Position numbers and translations under genes: made by a program | The notes under the pieces: generated by a model | The model's database searches: none | Seen by the model: the letters and a program-made list of their open reading frames with translations, nothing else | What the model was told of the DNA's origin: nothing | Origin: Brachypodium distachyon | Taxonomy: Eukaryota; Streptophyta; Magnoliopsida; Poales; Poaceae | Direction: 5' to 3' | DNA length: 64,000 bases | Assembly: GCF_000005505.3 (NCBI RefSeq) | Contig: NC_016134.3 | Location: forward strand, 806,001 to 870,000 | Part shown: positions 23,958 through 44,554 of the stretch, one piece after another | How the letters are laid out: the number at the start of each line of letters is the position of its first letter | Position numbering within the stretch: position 1 is the stretch's first letter

Positions 23958-24071
23958 CCTACCTCCGATCTATAGTAGCTGTCGAAATATTATATGTATC
24001 TATACGTTTTTTAGACATAGAAACATTCATATTTTTGTAAATTTGAGTCACTTAATATGAGACGGAGGGAG
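23958..24071. mobile_element. Stowaway-type MITE (diverged)
   Basis: The arms CCTACCTCCGATCTATAGTA and ATGAGACGGAGGGAG are inverse to each other and a TA follows the right end. The left boundary is approximate. Confidence 0.75.
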
Positions 24072-24777
24072 TATATTACTTATGTGACGCCAAGTGCAAA
24101 CCGGAGATCAAACGTCAGGTTTGACATCATGTTGAGGTGGATCATTTCTTCGGTAATAGATCACTTAAAAAGTTGGAGGTGGTGATGTAAGCGCGAACAG
24201 TTGCAAATTAACATGAGGAATTAATTCTCACGTATATGCTGATACTGATATGATATGTGGCATGTAGTCGTGTCGAGAAACCTGTGGCTGTGACCAAGTG
24301 ATTGATTGATGCAGAGGTACGATAGGGAGATAACGTTTGATGATCAAGACCACTCAGATCGAGAGAGATCGATCGATGATCAGATCTTCTTGCATAGATG
24401 CAGCCCAGCACTGCCAATTAACCAAATATTCTCTCTGTCCGAAACTGGAAAGGTTGCTGGGAGAAGGAACAACCCAACAAAGACTCCTACCCCCCCAAAA
24501 CGGCAAGTGAACTGGTCATAATTTTGAGGTGAAGTGAACTGATCATCACAAGACGATTCGATCAATCTCTTGTCACAGCCTGCAGTGACCTATCAACCAC
24601 GGCGCCCGTCCAATCCCCTTTTTTCTTGTAATGTTGACAAAACAGGCAGCACTTTCTTGATCCGATTCTGTGAATTTCTTGTGGTTGCGTAATTCTTTAA
24701 TTTGGGGGGTTTCATGTGTGGTTGTTAATTTAGTTCATGTGAAAACGTTCAGCTGGCGCATTTGTTTCGTTGTAAGG

Positions 24778-24990
24778 ATGGTCATAGTGGGGGTACTAAC
24801 ATATATGTGGTGTCATGCATAGTGTCATTTATTAGGTTGTATACTCATCTTACCTTGGTTTGTGTGATGTTATGGTAACATATCTAGTTACCACCTCATT
24901 TTTTTTCTTCATTTAATACCATGCCATGTCACCAAAATGCTTAGTTGTCATCTTATGTTACTATCTAAGTTACTCTCACTATGACTAGCC
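24778..24990. mobile_element. MITE with GGTCATAGTGGGGGTA-type terminal repeats
   Basis: The left end GGTCATAGTGGGGGTA is the inverse of the right end TTACTCTCACTATGACTAGCC with a few mismatches. The roughly 210-bp interior is AT-rich with many TTACC/GGTAAC-like motifs. This terminal sequence is familiar from grass genomes. I cannot assign the superfamily firmly because no clean target duplication is visible. Confidence 0.65.
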
Positions 24991-26441
24991 TAAGACGATG
25001 TCTCCACAAACTAGCTAGCTAGCATGGGATCCTAGCCAATAATTGTTCTCGCGGATCGGATTAGTTCAACTGAGTTGCTCTCTCTTTTTAATAATACATG
25101 CCGTATTATATTTGGTTAAAATAAAGCTTTGACCAAAAATTACTTTGCAAATATTGGTTCTATATATGACATTAAATCTCTATTACTAGATTCATTTTTA
25201 AAAATACTTACTCATATATACTTGTAGTTTGGTATCATATAAATCATATATTAATAAAGTATTCTTTTGTCAAATTCTTGTAGTCTCAACAAAACATAAT
25301 AAACCATGTATTAAGAAAGGAGTATCGAAACCGGTTAATTAATGAAGAGAATAAATTTTTGCTTCCCTTTCACAAATGACCATTAAGTCGCTCTCAATTT
25401 AAATCGTGCAAATCAAAACCAGTGTCGTTGCTCTCTCTCTCGCCGTACAATCGATCATGAGGTTAGTTTCAGATTGATGATGACGACATGTACATATGTG
25501 AATGCAAGTTTATCAATCGTGCTGGCAATTAGTTTTTCCCCAATTCTTTTTTCTTTTGCGGGTAGTTCTTCCCCGAGTATGTGAACAGTGTGATGGCGAC
25601 CCTACGAAGGTAATACTGCTAGGGAAAATAATTAATAAAAAAGCTCTCGTTAATTAAAAGTACTTGCTTTCACCACCGCGAGACGTGAGCCGATTGAAAC
25701 GGAGAATTGAAATAATCGATCGTGATTAATTTGTGGTTAATAAGAAATGTATAGTTTTAATTCAGACGATTTAATTTGATCCATGAACCGCTAGCCAGGC
25801 CGGGTAGATTGACCGTCCAGTTTTAGTACTTCCAGTTTGCAGTGGCCGTGTATTTCTACATCATCAACGATATATATACTCCAAACTCTCATTGATTCAT
25901 CAGGCGGGCCTAGGCCTAGCTAGGGTGTAGCCTCTAGCTAGCTAGCTAATCAGTCAGTCCCATCAGTGGTGTAACTGCTAACTAAACAACAATTGAATCA
26001 GTGGGACAGTACGCATAGCTGCTAGATGTAAATGTACGGCAGCGACATCAATCGTCTTTAATTAATCATGTTAATCTGTGAACATATTAAAGTATGCAGG
26101 GCATGCAGCATGCATGCATGTGGTTCTTTACTCATCGTTTTATAATGGATGATATGCATGGTGAGAGCAGGGATCTGAGCGGGATGCAGTTTTTAAGTCA
26201 ATTTCTACAAAAAGAAACGTAAATTAAATGTGATGTAAACGGGATTTGCTGATACTTTTGCATCGATCCGTATGTGAGGTGATGGTGTGTTGTCTCAGCA
26301 AGTGTTGTATTTGTCTTGAATTCTATGCGAAAACAAAAGAAAGTAATCTGTCATGACTCATGACTGCACTTAATTAATTTGTACGAAATCAAGTCTATGC
26401 TCGAAATTTTAGCATGGAAGCAGCAATTATACTACGTGCTA

Positions 26442-26553
26442 CACTCCCTCGTTCTAAATTCTTAATTCAAATTTACCCAAATATGGATGTATCTATTCTT
26501 AAAAAACGTTTAGATACATGTAATATTTCGACAATAATTTAGAATCGGAGGAG
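26442..26553. mobile_element. Stowaway-type MITE
   Basis: A 112-bp element with arms CTCCCTCGTTCTAAATTC and GAATCGGAGGAG lies between TA dinucleotides. Internal GGATGTATCT and AGATACATG motifs match the other members in this window. Confidence 0.85.
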
Positions 26554-27315
26554 TAGAAATTTAATCACGTCAGCATGACACACTCAAGCCTATGCATGGA
26601 TGGGAGATATAGGCAGGCCATGCATGCATGTACAATTGCACATGTGGGAGAATCTTGTCAAAAATTATACTGTACTCATCTTTTCTGCACGTTATCCATG
26701 CATATGCTACCTTGATGATTTTTTTATATATAGTTAGCGTGAGAGATACTTTGTCATGATGTTTTTCAACGGATATCCATGGCTTTTCCAACGTGTACGC
26801 ATAAACAATAGTATCAAGCATCGAAAAGAAAGAAAGGACAAAGGGTAAACTGATTAATTTCTCCCGTCAAGTCACCCAATTAAACAGTGCACTGCACTAT
26901 GCACACTACTAGCATTTCTCCAGTGGAACATTGATGTGGTCGATGATTTTTTTTTATTTTTTCGGGGTGGAGCCATACGTTTTTCTTTCTTTTTTCTTTT
27001 TGAGCTAACCAAGCTAGCTGCACATGGAGCAGCTGAGCAGCAGCAGCAGAAAGAGAAAGAGAAAGAGAAAGGGAGAGAGATCGAGCTAACTACAGACCGG
27101 CCATGTTGCATCAAATGGAGGGGACAGTTTCGAACCCTCCGTTATTAATTTCTCTGGCCATCTTCTTCTTCTTCTTCTTCTCCGGTCCCTCCCTCCTTTG
27201 TTTCTTTCTCTGCAACGACATGACTATCAAGCTCTAAGACTCACATGCATCGATGGTCCATGAGATCGAGCAAGTTAATTAATTTAATGAATGGGTCTTA
27301 AGTGAGTAAGAAGTA

Positions 27316-27408
27316 CCCCTCCGTGCAGCGACTCAAATTAATGCGAATGTATTTATGCATAAAAAACATTTATACATGTAATAGAAAATCACTTACTACG
27401 AGACGGAG
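27316..27408. mobile_element. Stowaway-type MITE
   Basis: A 93-bp member with arms CCCCTCCGTGCAGCGACTC and ACTACGAGACGGAG is flanked by TA. Its right end was later duplicated by a LINE insertion. Confidence 0.8.
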
Positions 27409-27592
27409 TATCTTGTAATGTTTTTTTTAGCAGCAAGATACCTCTTTATTCCATAGAAATAATAGTTACATCGTTTAGAAGGAAAGGTACTATGATAGGA
27501 GGGGGAGCTAAACCAGGAATTGATAGGATTATACTTAGCTAATTGTGCTAACTCATCATGAGCCACCGAGTTGGAGTATCTTGTAATGTTTT
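27405..27592 (-). mobile_element. 5'-truncated LINE insertion with 20-bp target duplication
   Basis: GGAGTATCTTGTAATGTTTT occurs at 27405-27424 and 27573-27592. The 148 bp between them read, on the minus strand, as the end of a LINE RNase H domain (NSVAHDELAQLA), a short 3' UTR and a poly(A) tail that appears as T on the plus strand. This is a classic target-primed, severely 5'-truncated insertion. The first copy of the target duplication includes the right end of the adjacent Stowaway element, so the LINE came later. Confidence 0.85.
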
Positions 27593-28536
27593 CTAGAGGC
27601 AATGGAGTGATTTTCTCTCAGGGAGTAACATAATATAGGTGGGTAGGCCACTGACCTTTACGTGCCCTGGCGACGGCAAGTAAAGCTTGTTGGTTAGAGT
27701 AGGGACGCACATACTGCTTGTTATTAACGTCGTACGTGGCGACCAGACTGACCATACATACATACGATGAACACATATAATACAAGTAGTCTGTAGCCTG
27801 TCGACATCCACAGGACGGATGGTGGATTCAGAAAGCAGGCGAGAGGATCCATTGTCACGTCGCTCTTGAGGCTTTGACGTGCACGCACTGTAGCACAAAA
27901 CTGCCAACATTAAAAACTCAAATAATAAATACTCCAGTTTTAACAACAACAACAAGCAACGACAACGAAAGAATTAACTTTACCCGTCTATGGTTGGAGC
28001 TGTATGCTATGTATGTATACAAAATAATGAATCTCGGCTGGCTTGATTCCTTGACAGCCCAAGAGCCGAAATTTACCAATGCCGACTGGCAAACAATTAA
28101 CACAGCGAACAACGTACTTACAGACACTATAAATTCATCTCTCTCTCACTATCCTTCCAAAACCCTAGGAAATAATCATGGGAGGAGAACATACACCTAT
28201 ATGGTATACCATGATATGAACCAACAATTTAACATCCTGCTGTATCTGCATCTGTAAGCTAGCCACAGAGTTCTTCTACAAACCACGTCCAAACTTCCCA
28301 AGTCAGGGTGTTGGAAAGAATCACCACCTTCTCTTCTCCGCTCCATCTGCTACTATTTCAGCTCCTTGGCCTTCCATTAGCGCAATAAAATGCTGCTGCT
28401 GTTGTCATTTTGCTACATTAGCAGAAACCAACCGTGTTGGATCTCGGCAAGTACAGCTGACCCCCGGGCCGCAACCAATCAGCTATACAACACTGTCAAG
28501 TCCAGGCTCTCAAAAGTCGCCAGCCGGCACTACAAT

Positions 28537-36495
<7,959 letters not shown>

Positions 36496-38118
36496 TGGTT
36501 GGGGCTTCCGGTGCGGCGAGAAGAGGCGAGGCGAGGCGTGGTGGAGGATTGGGATTGGAGGAGCGGAAACGGAAGGCGAGGAGAAGAGAAGCCGAGCGAG
36601 CGAGCGAAAAAGAAAGAAGAGAAAAAGAAGAAGGCTGCTTGCTATATTGGATCCGGGTGCTCCTGCTGCCCCTGTGAATCACAGAGCTTGAGCTAGGGGG
36701 CGATGTACGGGCCCGCGTGTCAGATTTGCACTTTTTTTTTTGTCATTTATCCCAAGTGCCCATAAATTCTCCTTGTTTGTCCAAATCCATGCATACGGGA
36801 CGCATGAACAAAATGCACAAACCAATGTGAACCTCCATTTGTCCAAAACTGATCCGCAACCCTGCCGTCGGATGACAAACGAGGGCTCGTCCTTGGAGAT
36901 GCCCTAATGTACTTCCTTGGATGCCTAATGTACTTCCTTGGATGCAAAATACGTACGGAGCAAGAAAAAGAGCAACACCCGCTGTTGGTCGGCCCACGAC
37001 AAGGCTACGCTAGCGGGTTTAATTCGGCCGCATCCTCGGAAACGCGGTATCATCTCGTCTTTTATATTTCACCGTTTCATATTAAATGACCTAAGTTTGT
37101 CTAAATATGAATGTATCTGTATATTAAAATACGTATAGAACGAACAGGGGCGATAGCAACGAGGAAGGAACACCGTTAGGTCGAGCCAAGCCAGAGATGC
37201 CATCTGCTGACGATCTGCCATGTGCAGCAGCACAAAGGAAGAGAGCAGCATAGCATCCACAGAAAACGGATATTCTTCTTCTTCTTCTTTCTCCGTTCCT
37301 TCCAGGTGGTCGCGCTCGCACTCTGGCCGCCTCTTTTCTTTTTCTTTTTTCTTTCCTTTGATAAGATAATAAAGATCCACCGCTAAAACCTCCAACAAAT
37401 AGCACGAGGAGAGACAAGCAAAGCAAGCGACATCGAAAGACGAACGATCATTCGTCCGACGTGGCGCGCGGCGATTGGGTGTTTTGGGGGGACGTGGCAG
37501 CCCACGGACGAGTCTAAAAAATATCCCGACGCGCCGTTCCATCGTTTGACCGAAAACGCGCTCTGTGCACACGCCACGTGTCCGCGGCGAGCCGTGTACG
37601 TATAAAGATACCGGTGTCCGTAGAGCGTATACATACACCTTTATGCCGTGTACGCGGCGTCTCGTACGCGGGTCTACGTCTTCGGCTTGTTGTTTTTTTG
37701 ATAGGCCACGAGTTACGGCTGGGCTAGAGAGTGGGCCCTGGACCGGCAAGGTATATGGGCCCCTGGTTTTTGTGGGCTCGAGTGGTGGGCAAGGCAGCTT
37801 CCATGGGCCATGTTCTTCTGCCCGCAATCATGGGCCCTCGAATCTGTGACGGAGAAATGTTTTTTGGCTGGTTACAAATCTATATCAATAATCTATAATC
37901 TATATAAAAGATACGGACCGTTCTCTTCACCGTCGTCTGTCAAACTTTTCATAAAATTTGTGACGCCTCGTGATTGCACCGAATCTATCTACATCTATAT
38001 ACCAATGTAAAAAATATTGAATGTTCCAACTTCTTTTCTCCCCTTTTTTCCGTCCCCCGCGACCCACCTCGTCCGCCCGCACACAAATCACTCCTTCGTC
38101 CGCTCCAGACGCCGAGCA

Positions 38119-38330
38119 GGGGAACATGTTCGTTCTCTCAGCCCTCATCCCCCCGCGTGTTGATCTGGACCAACGGGAGCCGCTACGACAACGCGCGCTA
38201 AGGCGGTTCAGCAGCCGTTTAATTCCGCAAAAAACAGGGGAACATGTTCGTTCTCTCAGCTCTCGTCCCCAGCGTGTTGATCTAGGCCAACGGGAGCCAC
38301 TACGATAAACGCGCTAAGGCGGTTTAGCCG
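38119..38330. repeat. Tandem duplication with 118-bp spacing
   Basis: GGGGAACATGTTCGTTCTCT and the following 90 or so bases, including GTGTTGATCT, CCAACGGGAGCC and CGCTAAGGCGGTT, occur at about 38119-38217 and again at about 38237-38325 with roughly ten percent mismatches and small gaps. Confidence 0.8.
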
Positions 38331-39493
38331 TGATTATGGGGGATGATTGAGGAGGGAAAAAGGAAGAGAAGGGCCATGGGATACGGTTCAAAGCACCTGG
38401 ACGGGTGGCAGGTCGAGGAGGCGTCGTCGAGGGCAGAGATTGCGACGGCCGACGCACATGTGTGCTGCTTTAGGCGCTAGGAGGAAGACGGGCACGAGCG
38501 CTCGTGCGGACATGGGTTGGACGTCCTCAGAAAAACTGGCCCAAGAGAGAGAACAGGTGTGGTCCGAGAGAAAAAAAAAGAGAAAAAAAAATCCAAAAAT
38601 GGCTTTTCTTGGCCGTAGCAGAACACAGGCATTCTGCTGTAAAATAAAAAAGGCTCGTTCCTCTTTAAAAAAAAAGGACTCGCTCGCATTTAAAACAAAA
38701 GTCGTTGATAACGACCGCATAAAGCGATATTCTTCAAAGTGACAAGGATGAGACGCGTGGTTCGGGCAATCCCCACGCGCGAATTTTGTCAGAAGAAAGA
38801 AATCCGGAAATTAAATCTGCACGAGGTGTATGTGTGTAAGAAATCACGCACGTTTTATACTCCGTATTATATTACGCCTCGAATTGGCTCTAGCTTAATT
38901 CCCGATAAATTCAGAACTGACTGTACCTGATCCTGCGCTGTTCATGTCGCGTATCTGCGCTGATGGGGGGGAAAGGAGTATCTAGAGTTTAGATTTATAG
39001 CAAAGCTTTTTTTTAGCTGGTGCACCACATCTTTCTTTCTACCTGTGATATATATCCCTCCTGATCTTGACAACGGTTTCCATCATTTGCCTCCAACAAG
39101 CAAGTTACCGATGCACACGTACATGTTCCTGGAAAAAAGTTATTGCTAAATGGAGGAATAAAAAGAGACCTTTTTAATCTGGGGAATCTCGTGTAGTCGT
39201 GTAGAGTACGTACATTCTCAGGAGAAGAAAACAAGAATTGGAGAAACTTGCAAGGGAAAAAAAGTCACACGAATAAAGCAGCGGATGATGACTTTCCAAC
39301 TCTACTACGTACGAGAATCAATCCAGAAAGTCATTAATTCGCTTATATTTTCTTTCTCTCGCATGGGTCATTATCCTCCACATTAAGCAAGGCTGATTAA
39401 CGCGTTCTACTTCAATTCATAGATGACATTGCCATTTCCGTCACATTTGACATATACACGCGTCAGAGTATAATATAGCCATTACAATATAGA

Positions 39494-41420
39494 CATACTA
39501 GATAATACCCCGCGCGTTGCTGCGGAAATTCATAGCAATGCAATTAGAAATAGAAAAACTTGTGTTGCAAAGAATATTTCATACTTGAAAGTTCTAGACT
39601 GCTTTAATATATTTGTCTGTTTTAGCAGGATTTTCAAATGAGTATTAAAATGTATCATCAGAATAATGGCCCTCAAATCTTTTGTTAGGATTGGGTGGTT
39701 TGAAGGAAACCAAATAAGCGAAGATAACATTTTATCATGCTCCCTTAACTATATAGAGATCAATGGAAGAGGAATGCACAACTGTTACTTACAAACGAAC
39801 AAAATAATAAAGGATTTAGAATGTAAAGTTGTGGTGTTTACATAGTCAGACCTACATAAACATGAAAATTCCTAATGATACCTGAGTATCAAGCACTAAC
39901 TATACCAGCATCATCCTGTACAGAGGGAAAATGCCTCAGCTTGTATGAAGGACGATGAACAGACCAACATGCCTCTGCTGGCTGGTCCTTCCACCCAACT
40001 TATTATCTGAAGCTGATATGTACTTGGTGCATACATACAGAACCTATGGAAAAAACCAAATTGCAACTATGAACCATCTGAATAACAACAAATATATTCT
40101 AAATGAAGCAACATCGAGATAAAAATATAGTATTAAGATTAAAAAAAAGGAGTAGACTTCTGAAATCTCTTCATTCTTTATATGGCTCGCACATTTCGGA
40201 GATCAGCTGCCCGTCTATCTTCAGTAAGAAAATTGTACACAATAGACGAACACTTGGTAGATTCAAATGAAAATGAACTGCCGTTTCTCCTAATTGCCAA
40301 AGTGGAGCACATTCAAATGAAAAATGTACTATGCAAAGGAACAAAGTCAAAAACAAATTATCAGTCCAATATGTTTCTACTCTATAGATAGATGACATTA
40401 TTTGATAATTTGATTAAAAAAACAAAGAGACGAACCTGTTGTTGACACCATCTGCAGCCTTACCTAGTGAGCACATCCACCTCTGCCGATTGATAGATGT
40501 TTGTTGACTCGGGGCTGTCGGGGAAGAGCGGCAGCCTTCAGAAGAAAGGGGATCGAACATGGGCTAAGAAGAATCGAGAACAACATGCAGTAAACGAAGA
40601 TTCAGGTATTGTATAATGGAGAAAATATAACATAAATTAAGCTGGCCTCTAAGCACTGTCCATATGTGATATCTGCTGCAAGTCGACATGAAGCAATCCC
40701 TAAAATTAAAGGACACCTTGATTCGTATTTCGGATCATCAATTACGAAAATAAACAGCAAATCAGACCTAGCATACACCAGCAGTTGATTGACTTGATTC
40801 GTAGCATCATGGATTAAGAAAAGGCCACTTAAGAAAATGAACACCCAAAATCCAGGAGGAGCGTGGCATCAATGGCTTCGGATGGTGTTGGGGCTTGGGG
40901 ATGATGGAAGGGAGACCATCGGTAGGAAATTTAAAGGACGGATGTACAGAGTTTAAACTGATCGAAATCTGCGGTAGATCTTCGTATTCTATCGTGCGCC
41001 TCATTGATGGCGAAAGGAAGCGTCGAGCGTCGCTGCATTGGGAGGGGGGGGGGGGGGCGCAGGAGACGGAGCGTCGCACGCCTGGAACGGCGGCCAATGC
41101 GTACGGGGCAAACGAAGCAGCAGGTCGCGATGGATGGGGATCGGGATTTTTTCCCCGCGCAGCAGTTTCTGGTGACTGGTGACTCGGTGGGCTGTGAGTT
41201 TGTGATTTGGTGGGCTGCGACTTGGCCGAGAGCCTGGACCGGGAACCGGTGGGCTGGGTAGCGAGAACGGGAGCGTGCGAGCGGAAAGAAAAAACGTAGC
41301 GAGAACGGCAGCGTGCGAGCAGAAATGTGCCGTAGAAAAAAGAATGACTTGTCTGTTTGAGAGATGAATGCTGACGTGGATAGGCTGCATGTACAGCTTG
41401 CTAAATTAATTGCATTTAGT
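39494..41420. mobile_element. Probable transposon-like block with CCCCGCGCGTTGC terminus
   Basis: A sharp transition occurs at about 39494, where ATACCCCGCGCGTTGCTGCGG begins. Sequences of the form TA(A)TxCCCGYGCGTTGC recur at the ends of a widespread element family in grasses. An AT-rich interior follows to about 40430, then a GC-rich block to 41300 with a 14-G run at 41044-41057. The right edge is not defined; a change back to AT-rich sequence at about 41390-41420 is a rough limit. The superfamily is unclear (a Helitron-like or another non-autonomous element), and no transposase or Rep/helicase motif is seen. Confidence 0.4.
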
Positions 41421-43176
41421 GGGGTTCAATTTTATAGAGTTTATAAATATACATTGGCCGCACATAGGAGAAGAAAACCGGGTACCAAAAAAAAGTCTTC
41501 TTGATGACAAAGATAAGATGACACACAATAAAAACATCATGACAGAAAGAGACAAATATATCTTATATATCCTTGGGCTTTTGCAGCACGCACGCACTTT
41601 ATTTATTTGCTTGGAAATAAAAAATTTGTGCAGCCTCTAGGGTAGGTAGATGGGTCAGCATTTGGTGTACACTAGTGGTAGTGCGGGTTGACATTTTGGG
41701 CACGCACCGCCGAGCTTGCTGCGGTTGACATCACCACACGACCAAAATGGGTGGGGTACACCGTGACTGCACCTGCGTTCTTTGTGGGTTTAAAGGCTTA
41801 TTATTGGAAAATCTAGGTGATGGTTGCGTATTTGCTTTCCTTGGATGACTACTTTTGACCGTGAAAAAGTTGCATTAATGGGATTGAAAAGATAATCTCT
41901 AATATTTCAACCAGGGTGAAGGAAAAGAGAGAAAAAACATATATATTGTATAAGGAAATCGTGTTATAAGAGGCGAACATCATGAAAGAGACATCGCTAT
42001 AGCAGTCATGCCGTTTCAGTTCTAAATGGTTGATTTATCAATTAGTGGTTCACTTCAATTCCGGTTAAGAAAAATAGCTCCAAATAAAAACCAAGAATCA
42101 CAGGAAACCATGAAAATAGACCGCAAAACACATATATCTACTTGCTCAGTGGAGAACTCTGATACGAAGTAACTGTCAAAATCTCCAACGATCTCCGATG
42201 ATAGAGGATCACCGATGTAAATTTTAGAAAACGCTTTACACCAAGTTCAATTGGAAAGTGCCATAGGTGCATGAAAACTGAAAAGCGATGCTTGGTTCTG
42301 AAGACAAAAAAAAAAACTAATCTTGCATATACGTGCTTCATGAAAATTACCTTTCCCATCTTGCTTCTCTTTGAAGCTATGATGTTTAATTAGCACGATC
42401 CAGTGTAGTGATGATGCACTCCGTAGGTCAATCAATCCATGTGTCCAAGGCTTGCACCTGTCAGTTCAGTTAATCAGCAGCAACTTAGCTTTGGCAATAT
42501 CACCATCAAGAGTAGTAAAACATAAGCACAGGCACACGCGCTTAGCTTTAAATTAAAGAATGCATATATGTCCTCCCCGCTAGCTATCTGTATAGCCTTT
42601 TTAAATTGGAGCCTTGACCAAGGAACCAGACTTGCTAACCATGATTAGCCGCTGGCACGTAGTTAGCCATGTAAACCAATTAACCTCCCTTTTTGTCTCA
42701 TGCAGATTTTTATAGTATACTCATGCATTGACGCCTTGATGAAAGTTGTTTTCAAGAGTGTTAAAAGTTACTGGTTGATTTTTGATGAATTTACATGGCT
42801 ACATTAGACACAAAACATGGCGATTGACTTGTATTTTAACCCTGAAATTAAGTTCGTATCCGTCAACTCCTTATGAGCTAACCATCCTTGTTTGTTAAAG
42901 AGTAAATTTCATGAAACCATGGGTTTTGGTGTTGGGTTTCACATAGACACAAGCGGAGGGGTTCGCATCAGTTTACCACAACTCTAGAGGTAATTTATTT
43001 TCACTTGACCCAGATTCACCGGATCAGAGCATTTGACAGCGAATCCGATAGGATTGGCCCACATGTAAGGTCTCCTACCCAACAATTTTTGCTCACCTCA
43101 TTTATCCATTGCTTCCTTCTATTCACAACCCACTCCTTCAGTCCTAAAGACTACTCGTGCAATGAGTGTCGGATCG

Positions 43177-43612
43177 GAGCATCGAAAGTTGCCCCTTTTT
43201 AAAAATTTGCCGTTTAAGTAAAATGGATATATTTGCTAGTCATAAGTGCTACGCCGCCACCCGGGATACAGCCAACGCGTGAGCATCGAAAGTGCCCTTC
43301 TAATAACTTGTCGTTTAAGTGCAATAGATATCTGGGTTAGTCGTACGGGCAATGCCGCCACCCGAGCGGTATAGCTAACGTGTGAGCATCGAAAGTTGCC
43401 CCTATTTTAAAACTTGCCGTTTAAGTAAAATGGATAAATGGGCTAGTCATAAGTGCTACGCCGCCACCCGGGGATACAACCAACATGTGCTCATCGAACG
43501 TGTCCTTGTAATAACTTACCGTTTAAGTGCAATAGATATATGGGTTAGTCGTAAGGGCAACGCCGCCACCCGAGCGGTACGGCTAACGCATGAGCATCAA
43601 AAGCGCCTTTAT
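43177..43612. repeat. Higher-order tandem array, four ~104-bp units in ABAB order
   Basis: Units begin with GAGCATCGAAAGT (or a variant) at 43177, 43281, 43384, 43489 and 43592, so the period is 103-105 bp. Units 1 and 3 share GTTTAAGTAAAATGGATA and AGTCATAAGTGCTACGCCGC. Units 2 and 4 share GTTTAAGTGCAATAGATAT and GCAACGCCGCCACCCGAGCG-like sequence. All contain GCCGCCACCCG. The alternation means the array grew by copying a two-unit block of about 208 bp. Confidence 0.88.
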
Positions 43613-43917
43613 AAAAACTTGCCTGAAATACAATATATATTAGTTGCAAAACATTATCAAGCGACCACAACAATTCATTTTTCCTCTAGCTTTATGTTTT
43701 TATCCGTGCAGGACACCATCAGTTTGTTGAAAAGTATCCCTAGGGCACGAGATAGCGAACTAACATTGGTTTCATCGCTATTTCGTCGAGTTTTGATGGT
43801 TTATTCGGAACACACACAACATTAAGAGAATGACTCATTTTTCATCGACCCTCTAATTTCTTTTTCCGGACCATCAACCGTGTCTAGCTAGTTAAATTTC
43901 AGCAAATATATCATATA

Positions 43918-44080
43918 CTCCCTCCGTACCAAAATAAGTCATATACAAATTCACGTCACTTATTTTGGAATGGTCAGATTTGTATAGATTCATATACAAA
44001 TTCACGTACCTATTTTGGAACGGTTGGATTTGTATAGATTCATATACAAAGTCACGTCACTTATTTTGGGACGGAGGGAG
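43918..44080. mobile_element. Compound Stowaway-like element with three repeated arms
   Basis: The element starts CTCCCTCCGTACCAAAATAAG after TA and ends TTATTTTGGGACGGAGGGAG. Between the ends, the block CATATACAAATTCACG(TCAC)TTATTTTGGAA occurs twice and a third variant forms the right end, each linked by GATTTGTATAGATT. It looks like a Stowaway whose right arm was amplified in tandem. The right TA is replaced by TG. Confidence 0.8.
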
Positions 44081-44554
44081 TGAATTGAGCAAATTTTTAG
44101 AAATTCCACAAATAGAGAGTTTACTCCGACATTGGGTCGACATTATCCACGAAGAGAGTACATCCCCTTCTTTTGTTAAACAAAATTAACACCAATCTTT
44201 CACCGTCGGTACAAGATCCGACGGCTCCTGTAATCCTGTTAACGAGAAAAGACAGCACGAAAGCCAAGAACCAACACCAAATCTTATCCGGGAAAAATCA
44301 TCAACCAAAATTAAGAGATTCTGCATTTAGCGGTAGTAACTTACTCCGTAACAAACGGGCAGCTAATTATCCAAACAAAATCTTCTCTGTTTTTTCCTGT
44401 CTCCTACTAGTAATTTTTTTCATGTTAGTTAATTAATTAAAGCCAGTAAGGAAATAAAATTCGGACAGCAAAGCGAGGCCGGCCGGTGGGCCCCACCCAC
44501 CCTGGAAAATCAATTTAATTACGAAATTACGGAAACACCCTCGTCTTGTCCGCC

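Larger units (their letters stand above)
23293..28536. other. Gene-poor, transposon-rich interval of 5.2 kb
   Basis: No gene can be supported. The interval holds four MITEs and a LINE fragment (listed separately), many GCATGC- and CTAGCTAG-type palindromes (for example 25910-25950 and 26095-26125) and a CTT microsatellite at about 27163-27182. The frame at 27874-28257 has no domain and lacks codon bias. The right end will contain the 3' UTR of the UBP gene. Confidence 0.5.
36496..44540. other. Gene-poor interval of 8 kb between UBP and the C2 gene
   Basis: The first 150 bp are the UBP leader and promoter. A G-box (CACGTG) lies at about 37574-37579. A 21-bp unit containing CTAATGTACTTCCTTGGATG is repeated at about 36905-36946. 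A partial Stowaway-like arm with TTCATATTAAATGACC and TAAATATGAATGTATCTG lies at about 37070-37130. The large minus-strand frame 37069-37827 is low-complexity and has no domain. The remaining blocks (tandem duplication, transposon-like segment, satellite, compound MITE) are listed separately. I see no supportable gene. Confidence 0.5.

Noticed and set aside
37069..37827. 252-codon minus-strand open frame
   Set aside because: Low-complexity basic composition, no domain, no splice or promoter context, and it overlaps a Stowaway-like arm.
43177..43612. CRISPR-like array
   Set aside because: The repeat covers the whole unit with no unique spacers, and the DNA is a plant nuclear genome. It is a tandem satellite.
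43382..43825. 147-codon plus-strand frame
   Set aside because: It is produced by the 104-bp tandem array; codon content follows the repeat, not a protein.
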